A stretch of DNA of 41,773 bases. Source: Acetobacteraceae bacterium. GTDB taxonomy: Bacteria > Pseudomonadota > Alphaproteobacteria > Acetobacterales > Acetobacteraceae. The translations under genes were made by a program, and so were the position numbers. The stretch lies in assembly GCA_003164135.1 (NCBI GenBank), contig PLSD01000074.1, forward strand, positions 1 through 41,773, written 5' to 3'. This document shows, one piece after another, positions 18,355 to 26,725 of this stretch (the first letter of the stretch is position 1; each line of letters starts with the position of its first letter). The notes under the pieces were generated by a model that worked only from the letters and a program-made list of their open reading frames with translations, was not told the origin of the DNA and searched no databases.

Positions 18355-18694
18355 GTGCCCTCTGTGAGTTGGCTTCGATCAATTTACGACGGTCGTCTGC
18401 GAGACTTGGGGCATTTTTAGGAACAAATTCATCACCTTTTTCCGTAGCCCAAACCAAAACCGTAAACTCATTGCGATTAGGGCCAAAAAATCCTATTGGC
18501 CGATATTGGATGTTACCCACTAAAAACCTTATTTCAACAAGTCCAACATACCCCTCTAATGCTTTACTCCGTTTACCGTTCCACAGATGCTGTGGCTGAT
18601 CCTTAAACCCATTCAGACGCTCATAATACTTAGCCCTAGCTTTCGCCGGAGCAACCGATACCGCATGACCAATGACGTCTTCGCCATTGGTCAT
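18338..18694 (-). CDS. HigB/RelE-superfamily toxin (Gp49-like)
   Basis: 118 aa. The core VGLVEIRFLVGNIQYRPIGFFGPNRNEFTVLVWATEKGDEFVP and the closing RKLIEANSQRA resemble phage-derived Gp49-like/HigB toxins: beta strands carrying the YRP, a K near KGDEF and a final helix. Such toxins cleave mRNA, usually at the ribosome. Longer N-terminus than typical (about 45 residues before the core). It is followed, with overlap, by an XRE gene, which supports a toxin role. The call is by motif and context. Confidence 0.68.
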   Translation of the reverse strand: MTNGEDVIGHAVSVAPAKARAKYYERLNGFKDQPQHLWNGKRSKALEGYVGLVEIRFLVGNIQYRPIGFFGPNRNEFTVLVWATEKGDEFVPKNAPSLADDRRKLIEANSQRAHVCNF

Positions 18695-18738
18695 CGGTGA
18701 AATGCTTGATCGTCCATATCAAAATTTGTATCGCATTT

Positions 18739-18781
18739 TTGTGATAACCGCAAGTAAAATACAATTGACCGCATATCACAA
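18739..18781 (-). promoter_or_regulatory. Promoter and inverted repeat of the HigB-like operon
   Basis: AT-rich gap. On the minus strand TTGCGG, 17 bases and TACAAA make a reasonable sigma-70 promoter, and TTGTGAT (18739-18745) with ATCACAA (18775-18781) form an inverted repeat bracketing it, a likely operator for the XRE protein. The rest of 18695-18992 shows no gene. Confidence 0.42.
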
Positions 18782-18945
18782 ATTTGCTATGCAGGACACC
18801 CCGATCCGCGACTCGTTATGCAAATCTAGCATTACATATGATCTTCTGCGCACCAAGCGTTGGTTAAATGCGGGCGTGCTTGTTCTGGCGCAATCCACCA
18901 TGCACCCGCCACTACCCCCAACCCCCTTGCCCTCCCCCACCAAAA

Positions 18946-18963
18946 TGTAGTAACGTTCCTACA
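18946..18963 (+). promoter_or_regulatory. Operator of the Phd-VapC module
   Basis: TGTAG and CTACA arms (18946-18950, 18959-18963) form a palindrome 29 bases before the antitoxin start. Phd/VapC complexes bind such palindromes to repress their own operon. No protein footprint is implied by sequence alone. Confidence 0.45.
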
Positions 18964-18992
18964 TCCCACCCCTCACCCAAAGCACCCAAACC

Positions 18993-19247
18993 ATGCCCAT
19001 CACCACCCTCTCCAGCCGCGAATTCAACCAGGACACCAGTCGCGCCAAAAAAGCCGCGTCGTCCGGCCCTGTCTTCATCACAGACCGTGGCAAACCCGCC
19101 CACGTCCTCCTCAGCATCGAGGAATACCACCGCCTCACCGCCACCCGCCGCAACATCGTCGAAGCCCTCTCCATGCCCGGCCTCTCCGACATTGAATTCG
19201 ACCCGCCCCGCCCGCGCGACCTCGCCCGCCCGGCTGACTTCTCCTGA
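18993..19247 (+). CDS. Phd/YefM-family antitoxin
   Basis: 84 aa. N-terminal dimerisation and DNA-binding fold with SSREFNQDTSRAKKAASSGPVFITDRGKPAHVLLSIEEYHRL, classic for Phd/YefM; the acidic, proline-rich C-terminal tail (LSDIEFDPPRPRDLARPADFS) should bind and block the toxin. Its TGA stop directly abuts the toxin's ATG, so translation is coupled. GC-rich, unlike the adjacent HigB-like operon, so the two modules probably came separately. Confidence 0.9.
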   Translation: MPITTLSSREFNQDTSRAKKAASSGPVFITDRGKPAHVLLSIEEYHRLTATRRNIVEALSMPGLSDIEFDPPRPRDLARPADFS

Positions 19248-19667
19248 ATGTTCCTGCTCGACACCAACGTCATTTCCGAACTCCGCAAAGCCGGTGACGG
19301 CAAAGCCAACCCCAACGTCGTCGCCTGGCTCTCCAGTGTCGACTCCACCACCCTCTACCTCTCCGCCATCACCCTCATGGAACTGGAAATCGGCGTCGGC
19401 CGCCTAGAACGCCGCGACCCCACCCAAGGTGCCCGCCTGCGCACCTGGCTGGAAACCCAAATCCTCCCCGAATTTTCCGCCCGCATCCTGCCCGTGGACA
19501 CCGCCGTCGCCCAATACTGCGCCCGCCTCCACATCCCAGACCCGCGCCCCCTCAACGATTCCCTCATCGCCGCCACCGCCGTCGCCCACGGCATGACCCT
19601 CATCACCCGCAACACCGCCGACTTCACCCCCACCAGCGTCCCGCTCCTAAACCCCTGGCTGGCCTGA
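19248..19667 (+). CDS. vapC: PIN-domain ribonuclease toxin, VapC type
   Basis: 139 aa PIN domain. Acidic metal ligands are in place: D5 in MFLLDTNVISE, E in ITLMELEIGVGRLERRD, D in RPLNDSLIAATAVAHG, and the closing TRNTADF. VapC toxins cleave tRNA or rRNA with Mg2+. It follows its Phd-type antitoxin without a gap. FitB-like rather than a RelE partner. Complete and without disrupted motifs, so likely active. prfB begins 42 bases downstream. Confidence 0.9.
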   Translation: MFLLDTNVISELRKAGDGKANPNVVAWLSSVDSTTLYLSAITLMELEIGVGRLERRDPTQGARLRTWLETQILPEFSARILPVDTAVAQYCARLHIPDPRPLNDSLIAATAVAHGMTLITRNTADFTPTSVPLLNPWLA

Positions 19668-19709
19668 CCCCCCTGGGCTTTATGAAAAATTCCTCTATAT
19701 ACCCCTCCC

Positions 19710-20841
19710 ATGTCAGCAGAATCAGATCAGTTAAACGAGCAGATCGGCCGTTCGGTCGCCTTGCTGAGGAGGCATCTTTGACTGGGATGCCGCCCTCATC
19801 AAACGCGCGGAACTAGACGCCCGCGCCCAAGACCCCTCCCTCTGGAACAACGCCGACGCCGCCCAAACGGTGATGCGTGAGCGCGGCCGCCTGGTCGGCC
19901 TCATAGACGGCGTCCTCACCCTGGAACGCGACACCGCCGACACCATCGAGCTCATCGAAATGGCCGAAGCCGAAGGCGACGCCGCCATGGTGAAGGACGC
20001 CATGGCCAACCTCACCACCCTCGCCGACCAAGCCAAAACGCGCGAAATCGAAAGCCTCCTCTCCGGCGAAGCCGACGGCCGCGACGCCTTCATCGAAATA
20101 AACGCCGGCTCCGGCGGCACCGAGGCCCAGGACTGGGCGCAAATGCTCCAACGCATGTACATGCGCTGGGCCGAACGCCGTGGCTTCAAGGTTGAAATCC
20201 TCGACATGTCCGAGGGCGAGCAGGCCGGCATCAAATCCGTCACCATGCAAATCTCCGGCCCCAACGCCTACGGCTGGCTCAAAACCGAATCCGGCGTCCA
20301 CCGCCTGGTCCGCATCTCGCCTTACGATTCCGCCGCCCGCCGCCACACCAGCTTCTCCTCCGTCTGGGTCTACCCGGTGGTCGACGACACCATCGTAATC
20401 GAAATCAACCCCGCCGACCTGCGCGTCGACACCTTCCGCGCCTCCGGCGCCGGCGGCCAGCACGTCAACAAAACCGAATCCGCCATCCGCATCACCCATA
20501 TCCCGACCAACATCATCGTCGCCTGCCAAACGGACCGCTCCCAGCACCGCAACCGCGCCACCGCCATGAACATGCTCAAAGCCCGCATGTATGAAATGGA
20601 ACTGCAAAAGCGCGAAGCCGCGAGCGCCACCATCGAAGCCGCCAAAACCGACATCGGCTGGGGCCACCAAATCCGCTCCTACGTCCTCGCCCCCTACCAA
20701 CTCGTAAAAGACCTCCGCACCAACTACGAAACCGGCAACCCGGCAGCAGTCCTAGACGGCAACCTAGACCCCTTCATGGCCGCCTCCCTCGCCGCCCGCG
20801 TCGGCGCCACCCGCTCCGACGCCTCCGCAATGGCCGAATAA
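19710..20841 (+). CDS. prfB: Peptide chain release factor 2, programmed frameshift
   Basis: 376 aa after a +1 frameshift. ATG 19710 opens 23 codons ending ...LLRRHL, then an in-frame TGA (19779-19781). Reading resumes one base on (GAC) as [24 protein letters not shown], the normal RF2 N-terminus. RF2 recognises UGA and UAA. Domains: N-terminal helical domain; codon-recognition loop [16 protein letters not shown], where the tripeptide is SPY rather than SPF (I recall this as common in alphaproteobacteria); the GGQ catalytic loop [19 protein letters not shown]; and a conserved C-terminus. There is no good ribosome-binding site before the ATG. Follows vapC by 42 bases. Confidence 0.96.
19767..19782 (+). 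promoter_or_regulatory. prfB +1 frameshift site
   Basis: AGGAGG (19767-19772), CAT, slippery CTT (19776-19778), TGA, C. This is the same geometry as the E. coli site (Shine-Dalgarno-like AGGGGG, three bases, CUU UGA C). Scarcity of RF2 lets the ribosome slip forward, giving Leu-Asp, so RF2 regulates its own level. Confidence 0.95.
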
Positions 20842-20874
20842 CCCCTGCGGTCTTGGGCCGGTCGTTCAGGGGAG

Positions 20875-21072
20875 TAAGGCCAAGGGGCTCTGCCCCTTGG
20901 AACCCCGCCAAAGGCTCGCCTTTGGAATCCCTTACAAGGTTTCTTGAAGGCGCTCACCCGTGCCTCTCCAACGCCCGTGCGGTGAGCGCCTTCAAGAAAC
21001 CTTATTAACGCGTTCGAAGGGCGCGGCCCTTCGCAGGGGTCCAGGGGACAGCGTCCCCTGGCCTTGCTTCCC
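20875..21072. repeat. Palindromic intergenic repeat, copy 2
   Basis: Same family as 15129-15326. Outer arms AAGGCCAAGGGGCTCTGCCC / GGACAGCGTCCCCTGGCCTT, then CCAAAGGCTCGCCTTTGG and GAAGGGCGCGGCCCTTC, and a perfect 23-bp central stem (20936-20958 with 20981-21003) around a 22-base loop containing GCCTCTCCAACGCCCGTGC. It fills the gap between prfB and the serine dehydratase. Confidence 0.85.
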
Positions 21073-21142
21073 TAAACCACCGGCCCAATACTGCAGATGT
21101 TATCCGGCCCCTTGCGAGGGCCCGGAGGACGGAGGCACCAAC

Positions 21143-22522
<1,380 letters not shown>

Positions 22523-22559
22523 AATACCCGCAAATGCGATAATAAGCGCGTTAGTAAGG

Positions 22560-22601
22560 ATGTGTATTACACATTGCCTTATCAATTTCCGCCACTATGA
22601 T
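22560..22601 (+). promoter_or_regulatory. Promoter with 15-bp palindromic operator
   Basis: ATGTGTATTACACAT (22560-22574) is a perfect palindrome, extended outward by AAGG...CCTT. It overlaps the -35 of TTGCCT (22574-22579), 16 bases, TATGAT (22596-22601). This is a well-formed sigma-70 promoter with a repressor-like site, driving the SDR at 22639 after about a 30-base leader. Confidence 0.6.
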
Positions 22602-22638
22602 GCGCCCCATCACACAGCCACCATAAAAGGAACATCGC

Positions 22639-23538
22639 ATGAGCTTACTTGAAGGCCGCGTCGCCATCGTAACCGGCTCCGGCCGCGGCGTCGGCCGCGC
22701 CTACGCCCTTATGCTCGCCCAGCACGGCGCCAAAGTCCTGGTCAACGACCTCGGCTCGTCAGCAGGCGGCACCGGCGCCGACCAATCCCCCGCCCAGGAA
22801 GTCGTCGCCACCATCCAGGCCGCCGGCGGCCAGGCCGCCGTCAACACGTCAGACGTCGCCGACTGGAAAGGTGCTGCACAAATGGTCGAACAAGCCGTGG
22901 ACACCTTCGGCGGCCTCGACATCCTCATCAACAACGCCGGCATCCTGCGCGACCGCATGCTGGTGAACATGACCGAGGAAGAATGGGACACCGTCGTGCG
23001 CGTCCACATGAAAGGCACCTTCGCCCCCCTCCACCACGCCGCCAACTACTGGCGCGCCCAATCCAAGGCCGGCAAGCCCGTTGATGCCCGCATCATCAAC
23101 ACCACCTCCCACTCCGGCCTCTTCGCCAACATCGGCCAAACCAACTACGCCGCCGCCAAAGCCGGCATCGCCACCATGACCATCGTCGCCGCCCGCGAAC
23201 TCGCCCGCCTCGGCGTCACCGTCAACGCCATCGCGCCGCGCGCCAACACCCGCCTCACCGAAGGCCTGCGCGAATGGACCCCCGAACAAATCGAACGCCG
23301 CAAACCCGAATGGATCGCCGCCCTCGTCGCCTGGCTCTGCTCCTCCGAAGCCAAACACATCAGCGGCCGCGTCTTCGAAGCCTGGGGCTACGGCTACGGA
23401 ATCATGGAAAGCTGGCAACACGGCCCCCACACCGAAGCCAGCCTGGACCCCACCGAACTAGGCCCCCGCATCACCGAAATCGCCAAATACGCCCGCGCCA
23501 ACGCCGGCGTCGACCCCAACACCTGGCTCAACCCGTAA
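22639..23538 (+). CDS. SDR, 3-hydroxyacyl-CoA dehydrogenase-like
   Basis: 299 aa, start MSLLEGRVAIVTGSGRGVGRAYALMLAQHGAKVLVNDLG with AAGGA upstream. Complete catalytic set: TGSGRGVGRA cofactor loop, NNAGILRDRML, S in TTSHSGLFANIGQTNYAAAKAG (YxxxK present), then TVNAIAPRANTRL. The NDLG and ILRDRML words and the 30-residue longer C-terminus are like the 3-hydroxyacyl-CoA dehydrogenase part of MFE-2 proteins and related stand-alone dehydrogenases of acyl-CoA or steroid side-chain metabolism. Substrate not determined. Own promoter with a palindrome suggests a ligand-responsive regulator. Confidence 0.88.
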   Translation: MSLLEGRVAIVTGSGRGVGRAYALMLAQHGAKVLVNDLGSSAGGTGADQSPAQEVVATIQAAGGQAAVNTSDVADWKGAAQMVEQAVDTFGGLDILINNAGILRDRMLVNMTEEEWDTVVRVHMKGTFAPLHHAANYWRAQSKAGKPVDARIINTTSHSGLFANIGQTNYAAAKAGIATMTIVAARELARLGVTVNAIAPRANTRLTEGLREWTPEQIERRKPEWIAALVAWLCSSEAKHISGRVFEAWGYGYGIMESWQHGPHTEASLDPTELGPRITEIAKYARANAGVDPNTWLNP

Positions 23539-23550
23539 GCCTCGGGGCGT

Positions 23551-23752
23551 AAGCAAGGCCAAGGGGCTCCGCCCCTTGGAACCCCGCCAAAGGCTCGCCT
23601 TTGGAATCCATTACCAAGGTTTCTTGAAGGCGCTCACCGCACGGGCCTTGGAACGGCACGCGTGAGCGCCTTCAAGAAACCATATTACCACGTTCGAACG
23701 GCGCGGCCCTTCGTGGGGGAGCCAGCGGGCAATGCCCCACGGCCTTACTTAC
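23551..23752. repeat. Palindromic intergenic repeat, copy 3 (loop inverted)
   Basis: Same family. The central stem (23616-23637 with 23662-23683, one mismatch) has the same sequence as copy 2. The loop at 23638-23661 (CGGGCCTTGGAACGGCACG) matches the reverse complement of copy 2's loop at 20 of 24 positions, so the loop is inverted relative to copies 1 and 2. The right outer arm has drifted (CGTTCGAACGGCGCGGCCC, GGGAGCCAGCGGGCAATGCC). 23753-23878 has no gene I can support. Confidence 0.82.
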
Positions 23753-23878
23753 TCCCAGAGTCCTCCGACCTATGGCTAAGTATTTGGCCCGTCTGAACTT
23801 CTGCTTTGGGTGGAGGCTGTGTGGAAATGGTGTTTTGAGGGGTGGCTTCCTATTGTTGGAAGGAGGGACTGCCCTCCA

Positions 23879-23963
23879 TCATTCCCGCATCGCGACGATC
23901 AGCTTGGGAGCGCCCATAAGGGCGATAACACGCTTGATGTTGTAGGCGAGGATGTCAAATCGC
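23879..23963 (-). pseudogene. Transposase C-terminal fragment (IS remnant)
   Basis: On the minus strand, from 23963 down to the TGA at 23879-23881, the frame reads RFDILAYNIKRVIALMGAPKL followed by IVAMRE and stop. The LAYNxKRVIxxxG and MRE end is the familiar C-terminus of DDE transposases of the IS1182/IS5-like group. About 28 residues remain. It lies in another frame over the 3' end of the secreted-protein gene, so the insertion sequence removed or replaced that gene's true end. Confidence 0.62.
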
Positions 23964-24723
23964 TTCCAACCGTGACCCTCTGGGGGTCAACATTGCACGC
24001 GATTTTACACCCAAGGCTCCTTTCCAGTGGTCTGGATATATTTTGAACCCAAACTCCGATATATGGTAAACCTGCATTAGCACGCAGATCGTTCGAAGGA
24101 TTGAACTCAAATACTGTTGGTGTATCCCAGCCTTTACCTGTCCAGCTCGACACTTGAACTCTCGTGTCTGGCTTACCTGAGACGATCCCCATATCCTCGA
24201 TGAGGAGTGCTACGGGTTGCTTTTCATATAAGCCAACATAAGCATTTTCTCCATCGTCGGAGCAGGTCGCATTTTCCATGAATCGTGGTGACGCAATTAG
24301 ATGGGTTTGCTGTCCATCCGACGAAAAGAAGCGCCATACAGAGCACGCTCCATTACCCTCAATTAGATAGAACCCGCCCATTTTGGCGGAAGGAAAGTAA
24401 AACATTAACGGAGCAACTGCCATGCCGCTGTCCGATATGATGCCTTGTATCTCGGCTTTTAATCCAGGATCAGGTACAGCAGGAAAATTTTTGTAGTCGC
24501 TTCTCATTGCCATTCCGTTCGGTATGACAAGGATGTTGGCGGCTTCCAACGCCTCGACCAGTCCAGCTTTGTTCAAGTCCAATCGCGGCAAGTCCTTTTG
24601 GATGCTTTGAGCAATTGCATCTGAACTGGCATACGGATCGCTTGCCTTAGCCATTTGCACCGGAAGCGCAGATAAACCAGCGAGCAGTAAACAGGTGTGT
24701 CTGACTATTGAACGTGTCTTCAC
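23899..24723 (-). CDS. Secreted protein of unknown function, chimeric C-terminus
   Basis: 274 aa from GTG 24723 (GAGGG about 10 bases upstream). Residues 1-28 (MKTRSIVRHTCLLLAGLSAL, then a short neck to AKA) form a signal peptide. The mature part has no family I recognise; it has paired Cys in EGNGACSVWRF and ENATCSDDGE and in LGCKIACNVD, suggesting periplasmic disulfides. The last 25 or so residues (VTVGSDLTSSPTTSS onwards) come from the overlapping transposase remnant, so the natural C-terminus is probably lost. Lower GC than core genes. May still be expressed; a pseudogene is equally possible. Confidence 0.5.
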   Translation of the reverse strand: MKTRSIVRHTCLLLAGLSALPVQMAKASDPYASSDAIAQSIQKDLPRLDLNKAGLVEALEAANILVIPNGMAMRSDYKNFPAVPDPGLKAEIQGIISDSGMAVAPLMFYFPSAKMGGFYLIEGNGACSVWRFFSSDGQQTHLIASPRFMENATCSDDGENAYVGLYEKQPVALLIEDMGIVSGKPDTRVQVSSWTGKGWDTPTVFEFNPSNDLRANAGLPYIGVWVQNISRPLERSLGCKIACNVDPQRVTVGSDLTSSPTTSSVLSPLWALPS

Positions 24724-24827
24724 TAATCTGTCGCCCTCGCCACCACTCGCTATAGTGAGTCCACCAATATCGTTATTCTTCTCAATAGACCAGGGTCATG
24801 TGAGATCGGTACGCCCCCTCGGAATCT

Positions 24828-24858
24828 GTCTCATAGGAATATATTGATAATTTGAGAC
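24828..24858. promoter_or_regulatory. Possible resolvase (res-like) site
   Basis: GTCTCA (24828) and TGAGAC (ending 24858) are inverted across a 31-bp AT-rich site, with a further TGAGAC half-site at about 24889. This lies immediately upstream of the serine-resolvase fragment at 24903, the usual place for a res site and its subsites. Candidate only. Confidence 0.35.
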
Positions 24859-24902
24859 TCTATGGTATCACTAAGTTATTAATTTATGTGAGACTTACCC
24901 CG

Positions 24903-25160
24903 ATGGATGTAGGATACGCGCGCACCTCGACCGAAACACAGCTCGCCGGTCTGGAAGCCCAGGAACGCCTTTTGCGCCAGGCAGGGTGTGAGCGGGTGTT
25001 CTCCGAGCAGGTCAGCAAGCGTAGCAAGCGTAGGATGGGTGAGCGAAGCGCTACCCATCACTTCTTAAAATACCAGCAATTCAGCGGGCTACGCTTCGCC
25101 CACCCATCCTGCACGATGTCGGATCTCGGTCGCTGGCGGGACCACCTGATCGGGCTATAG
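24903..25160 (+). pseudogene. Serine resolvase/invertase, N-terminal fragment
   Basis: MDVGYARTSTETQLAGLEAQ then ERLLRQAGCERVFSEQVS is the N-terminal catalytic region of serine recombinases, with the active-site Ser in ARTST. After about 37 residues a REP palindrome (25032-25110) interrupts it. A short stretch DLGRWRDHLIGL before the stop recalls the normal DRLGRSLRDLI segment, so roughly 25 residues were replaced and the rest is missing. A resolvase-type C-terminal HTH is found on the same strand at 25974-26045. Not expected to be active. Confidence 0.68.
25032..25110. repeat. REP-like palindrome inside the resolvase fragment
   Basis: Arms AGGATGGGTGAGCGAAGCG (25032-25050) and its complement (25092-25110) match at 18 of 19 positions, separated by 41 bases that include CTACCCATCA. 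GATGGGTGAGC also occurs in the terminator hairpin at 17285-17310. It splits the recombinase reading frame, so it inserted after the gene arrived. Confidence 0.68.
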
Positions 25161-25182
25161 AACGCCCACGTTGCCCAAAAAC

Positions 25183-25527
25183 CTACTCGGCCGCCGCCGG
25201 ATGAGCCGTCAGAGCCTTAGCCACCCCTTCAGCATCCCCAGCAATGGCGCGGAGGTACGCCTTAGCCGTGGCGTCCGGCTCAGTCACGCCTTGCTCCCAG
25301 CCTCGGATAGTCCCGAGCGGAATCGCGTAGCGCGCCGCAAATTCTTCCTGCGTCAGACCAAGAGCCCGGCGCATCGTCTTCACGCGCGGCACCCGCCGTG
25401 CATTTTTGAGCTGTTCCGCCGTGTAGGGCTGAGCGTCAGGATCGGACTTGGCCGCCGCCATAATCTCGGCCTCGCTCATCGGCCGGGGAAGATCATCGCG
25501 GGCTGAAATTGGCTTACTGTTCATCAT
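25183..25527 (-). CDS. XRE-type antitoxin of BrnT module 1
   Basis: 114 aa from ATG 25527 (MMNSKPISARDDLP), overlapping the toxin's end by 14 bases; upstream in-frame codons to 25605 lie inside the toxin gene. C-terminal helix-turn-helix: RRALGLTQEEFAARYAIPLGTIRGWEQGVTEPDATAKAYLRAI. Canonical BrnT partners (BrnA) are ribbon-helix-helix proteins, so this is a HTH-type alternative. N-terminal MSEAEIMAAAKSDPDAQPYT is probably the toxin-binding part. Similar in layout to module 2's antitoxin (26056-26367). Confidence 0.85.
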   Translation of the reverse strand: MMNSKPISARDDLPRPMSEAEIMAAAKSDPDAQPYTAEQLKNARRVPRVKTMRRALGLTQEEFAARYAIPLGTIRGWEQGVTEPDATAKAYLRAIAGDAEGVAKALTAHPAAAE

Positions 25528-25795
25528 AGAAATTAACTTCCCGCGTTGAAGCCCGGCGAGCTGAGATGATCCGAATGCCGGTTTCACGCTCAGTAAATGT
25601 GACAAAAAGCATTATATTATCAGGAGATTTTGCGATCAGATTAAACCGCTCTTCTCCATAGTCGCGGCGGTCATCCACAATTTCAATGCCCATCGGATCG
25701 TCAAAAGCCGTCCTGGCATATGAGAAAGAAACACCATGTTTGACCTGATTGCTGGCGGCCTTGGCATCGTCCCACTCAAAGCCGCCCGCATTCAT
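25514..25795 (-). CDS. brnT: BrnT-family ribonuclease toxin, module 1
   Basis: 93 aa. FEWDDAKAASNQVKHGVSFSYARTAFDDP, DDRRDYGEERFNLI, and RIISARRASTREVNFYDEQ are the BrnT signature (RelE-like fold that cleaves mRNA). ATG at 25795 lacks a ribosome-binding site. The promoter (25802-25830) would start transcription at or next to the A of the ATG, so the message may be leaderless. First gene of the pair with the XRE antitoxin. Confidence 0.88.
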   Translation of the reverse strand: MNAGGFEWDDAKAASNQVKHGVSFSYARTAFDDPMGIEIVDDRRDYGEERFNLIAKSPDNIMLFVTFTERETGIRIISARRASTREVNFYDEQ

Positions 25796-25798
25796 AAC

Positions 25799-25830
25799 TA
25801 CTTGTTACAAGTAATTTGAGCGAAAGTCAA
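25799..25830 (-). promoter_or_regulatory. Promoter and palindromic operator of BrnT module 1
   Basis: Minus-strand TTGACT (25825-25830), 17 bases, TAACAA (25802-25807). A perfect 15-bp palindrome TACTTGTTACAAGTA (25799-25813) covers the -10. Predicted start falls near 25795, the first base of the toxin ATG. Confidence 0.6.
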
Positions 25831-25864
25831 GAACGAATGCCCCCCACCTTCACCTCGCCTAACC

Positions 25865-25969
25865 CCCCCACCTGCGCCAACACATTCTGCGCCTGCTTCA
25901 AATGCGGAATATCCAGCATCTTCCCATCCAAGCCCACAGTCCCGGCGCCCTGCGCCGCCTCAAACGCCA
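25865..25969 (-). repeat. Duplicate of the citE-like gene's 3' end
   Basis: About 105 bases nearly identical to 26740-26844 (around six differences, most at the distal end), in the same orientation. It encodes the tail GAGTVGLDGKMLDIPHLKQA and QNVLAQVG of the CitE-like lyase. The two copies are direct repeats enclosing about 0.87 kb that holds the resolvase HTH remnant and BrnT module 2, like attL/attR after integration into a gene's 3' end. Confidence 0.85.
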
Positions 25970-25973
25970 CCCG

Positions 25974-26045
25974 GAGGCCGGAGAAGTGTCGCGGGAGATC
26001 GCCCGAAGCTACAACGTAGCCCGCAGTACAATTTCGAGGTTGCAA
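25974..26045 (+). pseudogene. Serine resolvase C-terminal HTH fragment
   Basis: Plus-strand frame reads GEVSREIARSYNVARSTISR then L, the C-terminal helix-turn-helix of resolvases (G-x(5)-IARxYxVxxSTISRL). No catalytic domain precedes it; the citE 3'-end duplicate joins directly. Together with the N-terminal fragment at 24903-25160 it shows that a recombinase gene was broken up here. Both fragments run into a similar junction (GCCCAAAAACCTACT) next to an antitoxin stop. Confidence 0.68.
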
Positions 26046-26055
26046 GCCCAAAAAC

Positions 26056-26367
26056 CTACTCCGCCGCCGGAGCCGGATAACTCTTCAAAGCCTTGGCGAC
26101 GGCCTCGGCATTACCAGCAATCGCCCGCAGATAAGCCCTGGCCGGCGCGTCAGGCTCAGCCCGCTCTTGTTCCCAGTCTCTAAGCGTACCCAGGGGGATA
26201 CCAAACTCGGCCGAAAACTGCTCTTGCGTCATCCGCAGCGCCCGGCGGATGACCGTCACACGCGGCCTACGCCGGGCATTTTTCCGCTCCTCCGCCGTCA
26301 TCGGCCGAGAATCCCTCTCAGACGCCGGAATCTCAGTGGCGGCCTTCAAAATACTCTGATCTTTCAT
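26056..26367 (-). CDS. XRE-type antitoxin of BrnT module 2
   Basis: 103 aa. HTH RRALRMTQEQFSAEFGIPLGTLRDWEQERAEPDAPARAYLRAIAGNAEAVAKAL is clearly homologous to module 1's antitoxin; the N-terminal arm (ILKAATEIPASERDSRPMTAEERKNARR) has diverged, which fits different toxin specificity. Overlaps the toxin's end by 35 bases. Ends beside the resolvase HTH remnant, as module 1 ends beside the N-terminal remnant. Confidence 0.85.
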   Translation of the reverse strand: MKDQSILKAATEIPASERDSRPMTAEERKNARRRPRVTVIRRALRMTQEQFSAEFGIPLGTLRDWEQERAEPDAPARAYLRAIAGNAEAVAKALKSYPAPAAE

Positions 26368-26620
26368 CTGGCTCCGCCTTTCTGGCTGAAATTATGTGAA
26401 TTAACGGGCCGCGCATCGTGTAGGTCACGACCAGCACGTTTCCCGAGGCATCAAGCCCGGTTATATTCCATCGCTCCTCGCCATAGTCTTCGCGATCATC
26501 AAGAATATCATCGGCATACGGGTCTTTAAAAACAGCACGAGCTTGCTCGAAACTGACCCTATGCTTGATCTTGTTTGCCGAGGCTTTCGGATCAAACCAC
26601 GAGAATTCATCGTCCTGCAT
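26333..26620 (-). CDS. brnT: BrnT-family ribonuclease toxin, module 2
   Basis: 95 aa. FSWFDPKASANKIKHRVSFEQARAVFKDPYADDILDDREDYGEERWNITG and IHIISARKAEPDERSEYFEGRH match BrnT; the usual KHGVSF is KHRVSF. Paralogous to module 1 (similar architecture, moderately similar sequence). Start ATG 26620 lacks a clear ribosome-binding site. The flanks of the two toxin starts are also similar (CATAACTACT), so the promoter moved with the module. Confidence 0.87.
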   Translation of the reverse strand: MQDDEFSWFDPKASANKIKHRVSFEQARAVFKDPYADDILDDREDYGEERWNITGLDASGNVLVVTYTMRGPLIHIISARKAEPDERSEYFEGRH

Positions 26621-26725
26621 AACTACTGCTTACCCGTACAAGAGTCAAGGGTAAAGCGCGATCAATCCAGAATCCCCCGACCGCGCACGCCATCCACCCA
26701 CCGGCCAACGCGCCGTCAAAAAGGT

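Noticed and set aside
20308..20327. RF2 codon-recognition tripeptide SPY instead of SPF treated as a mutation
   Set aside because: I recall SPY in other alphaproteobacterial RF2 proteins, so it is probably lineage-typical, not a defect.
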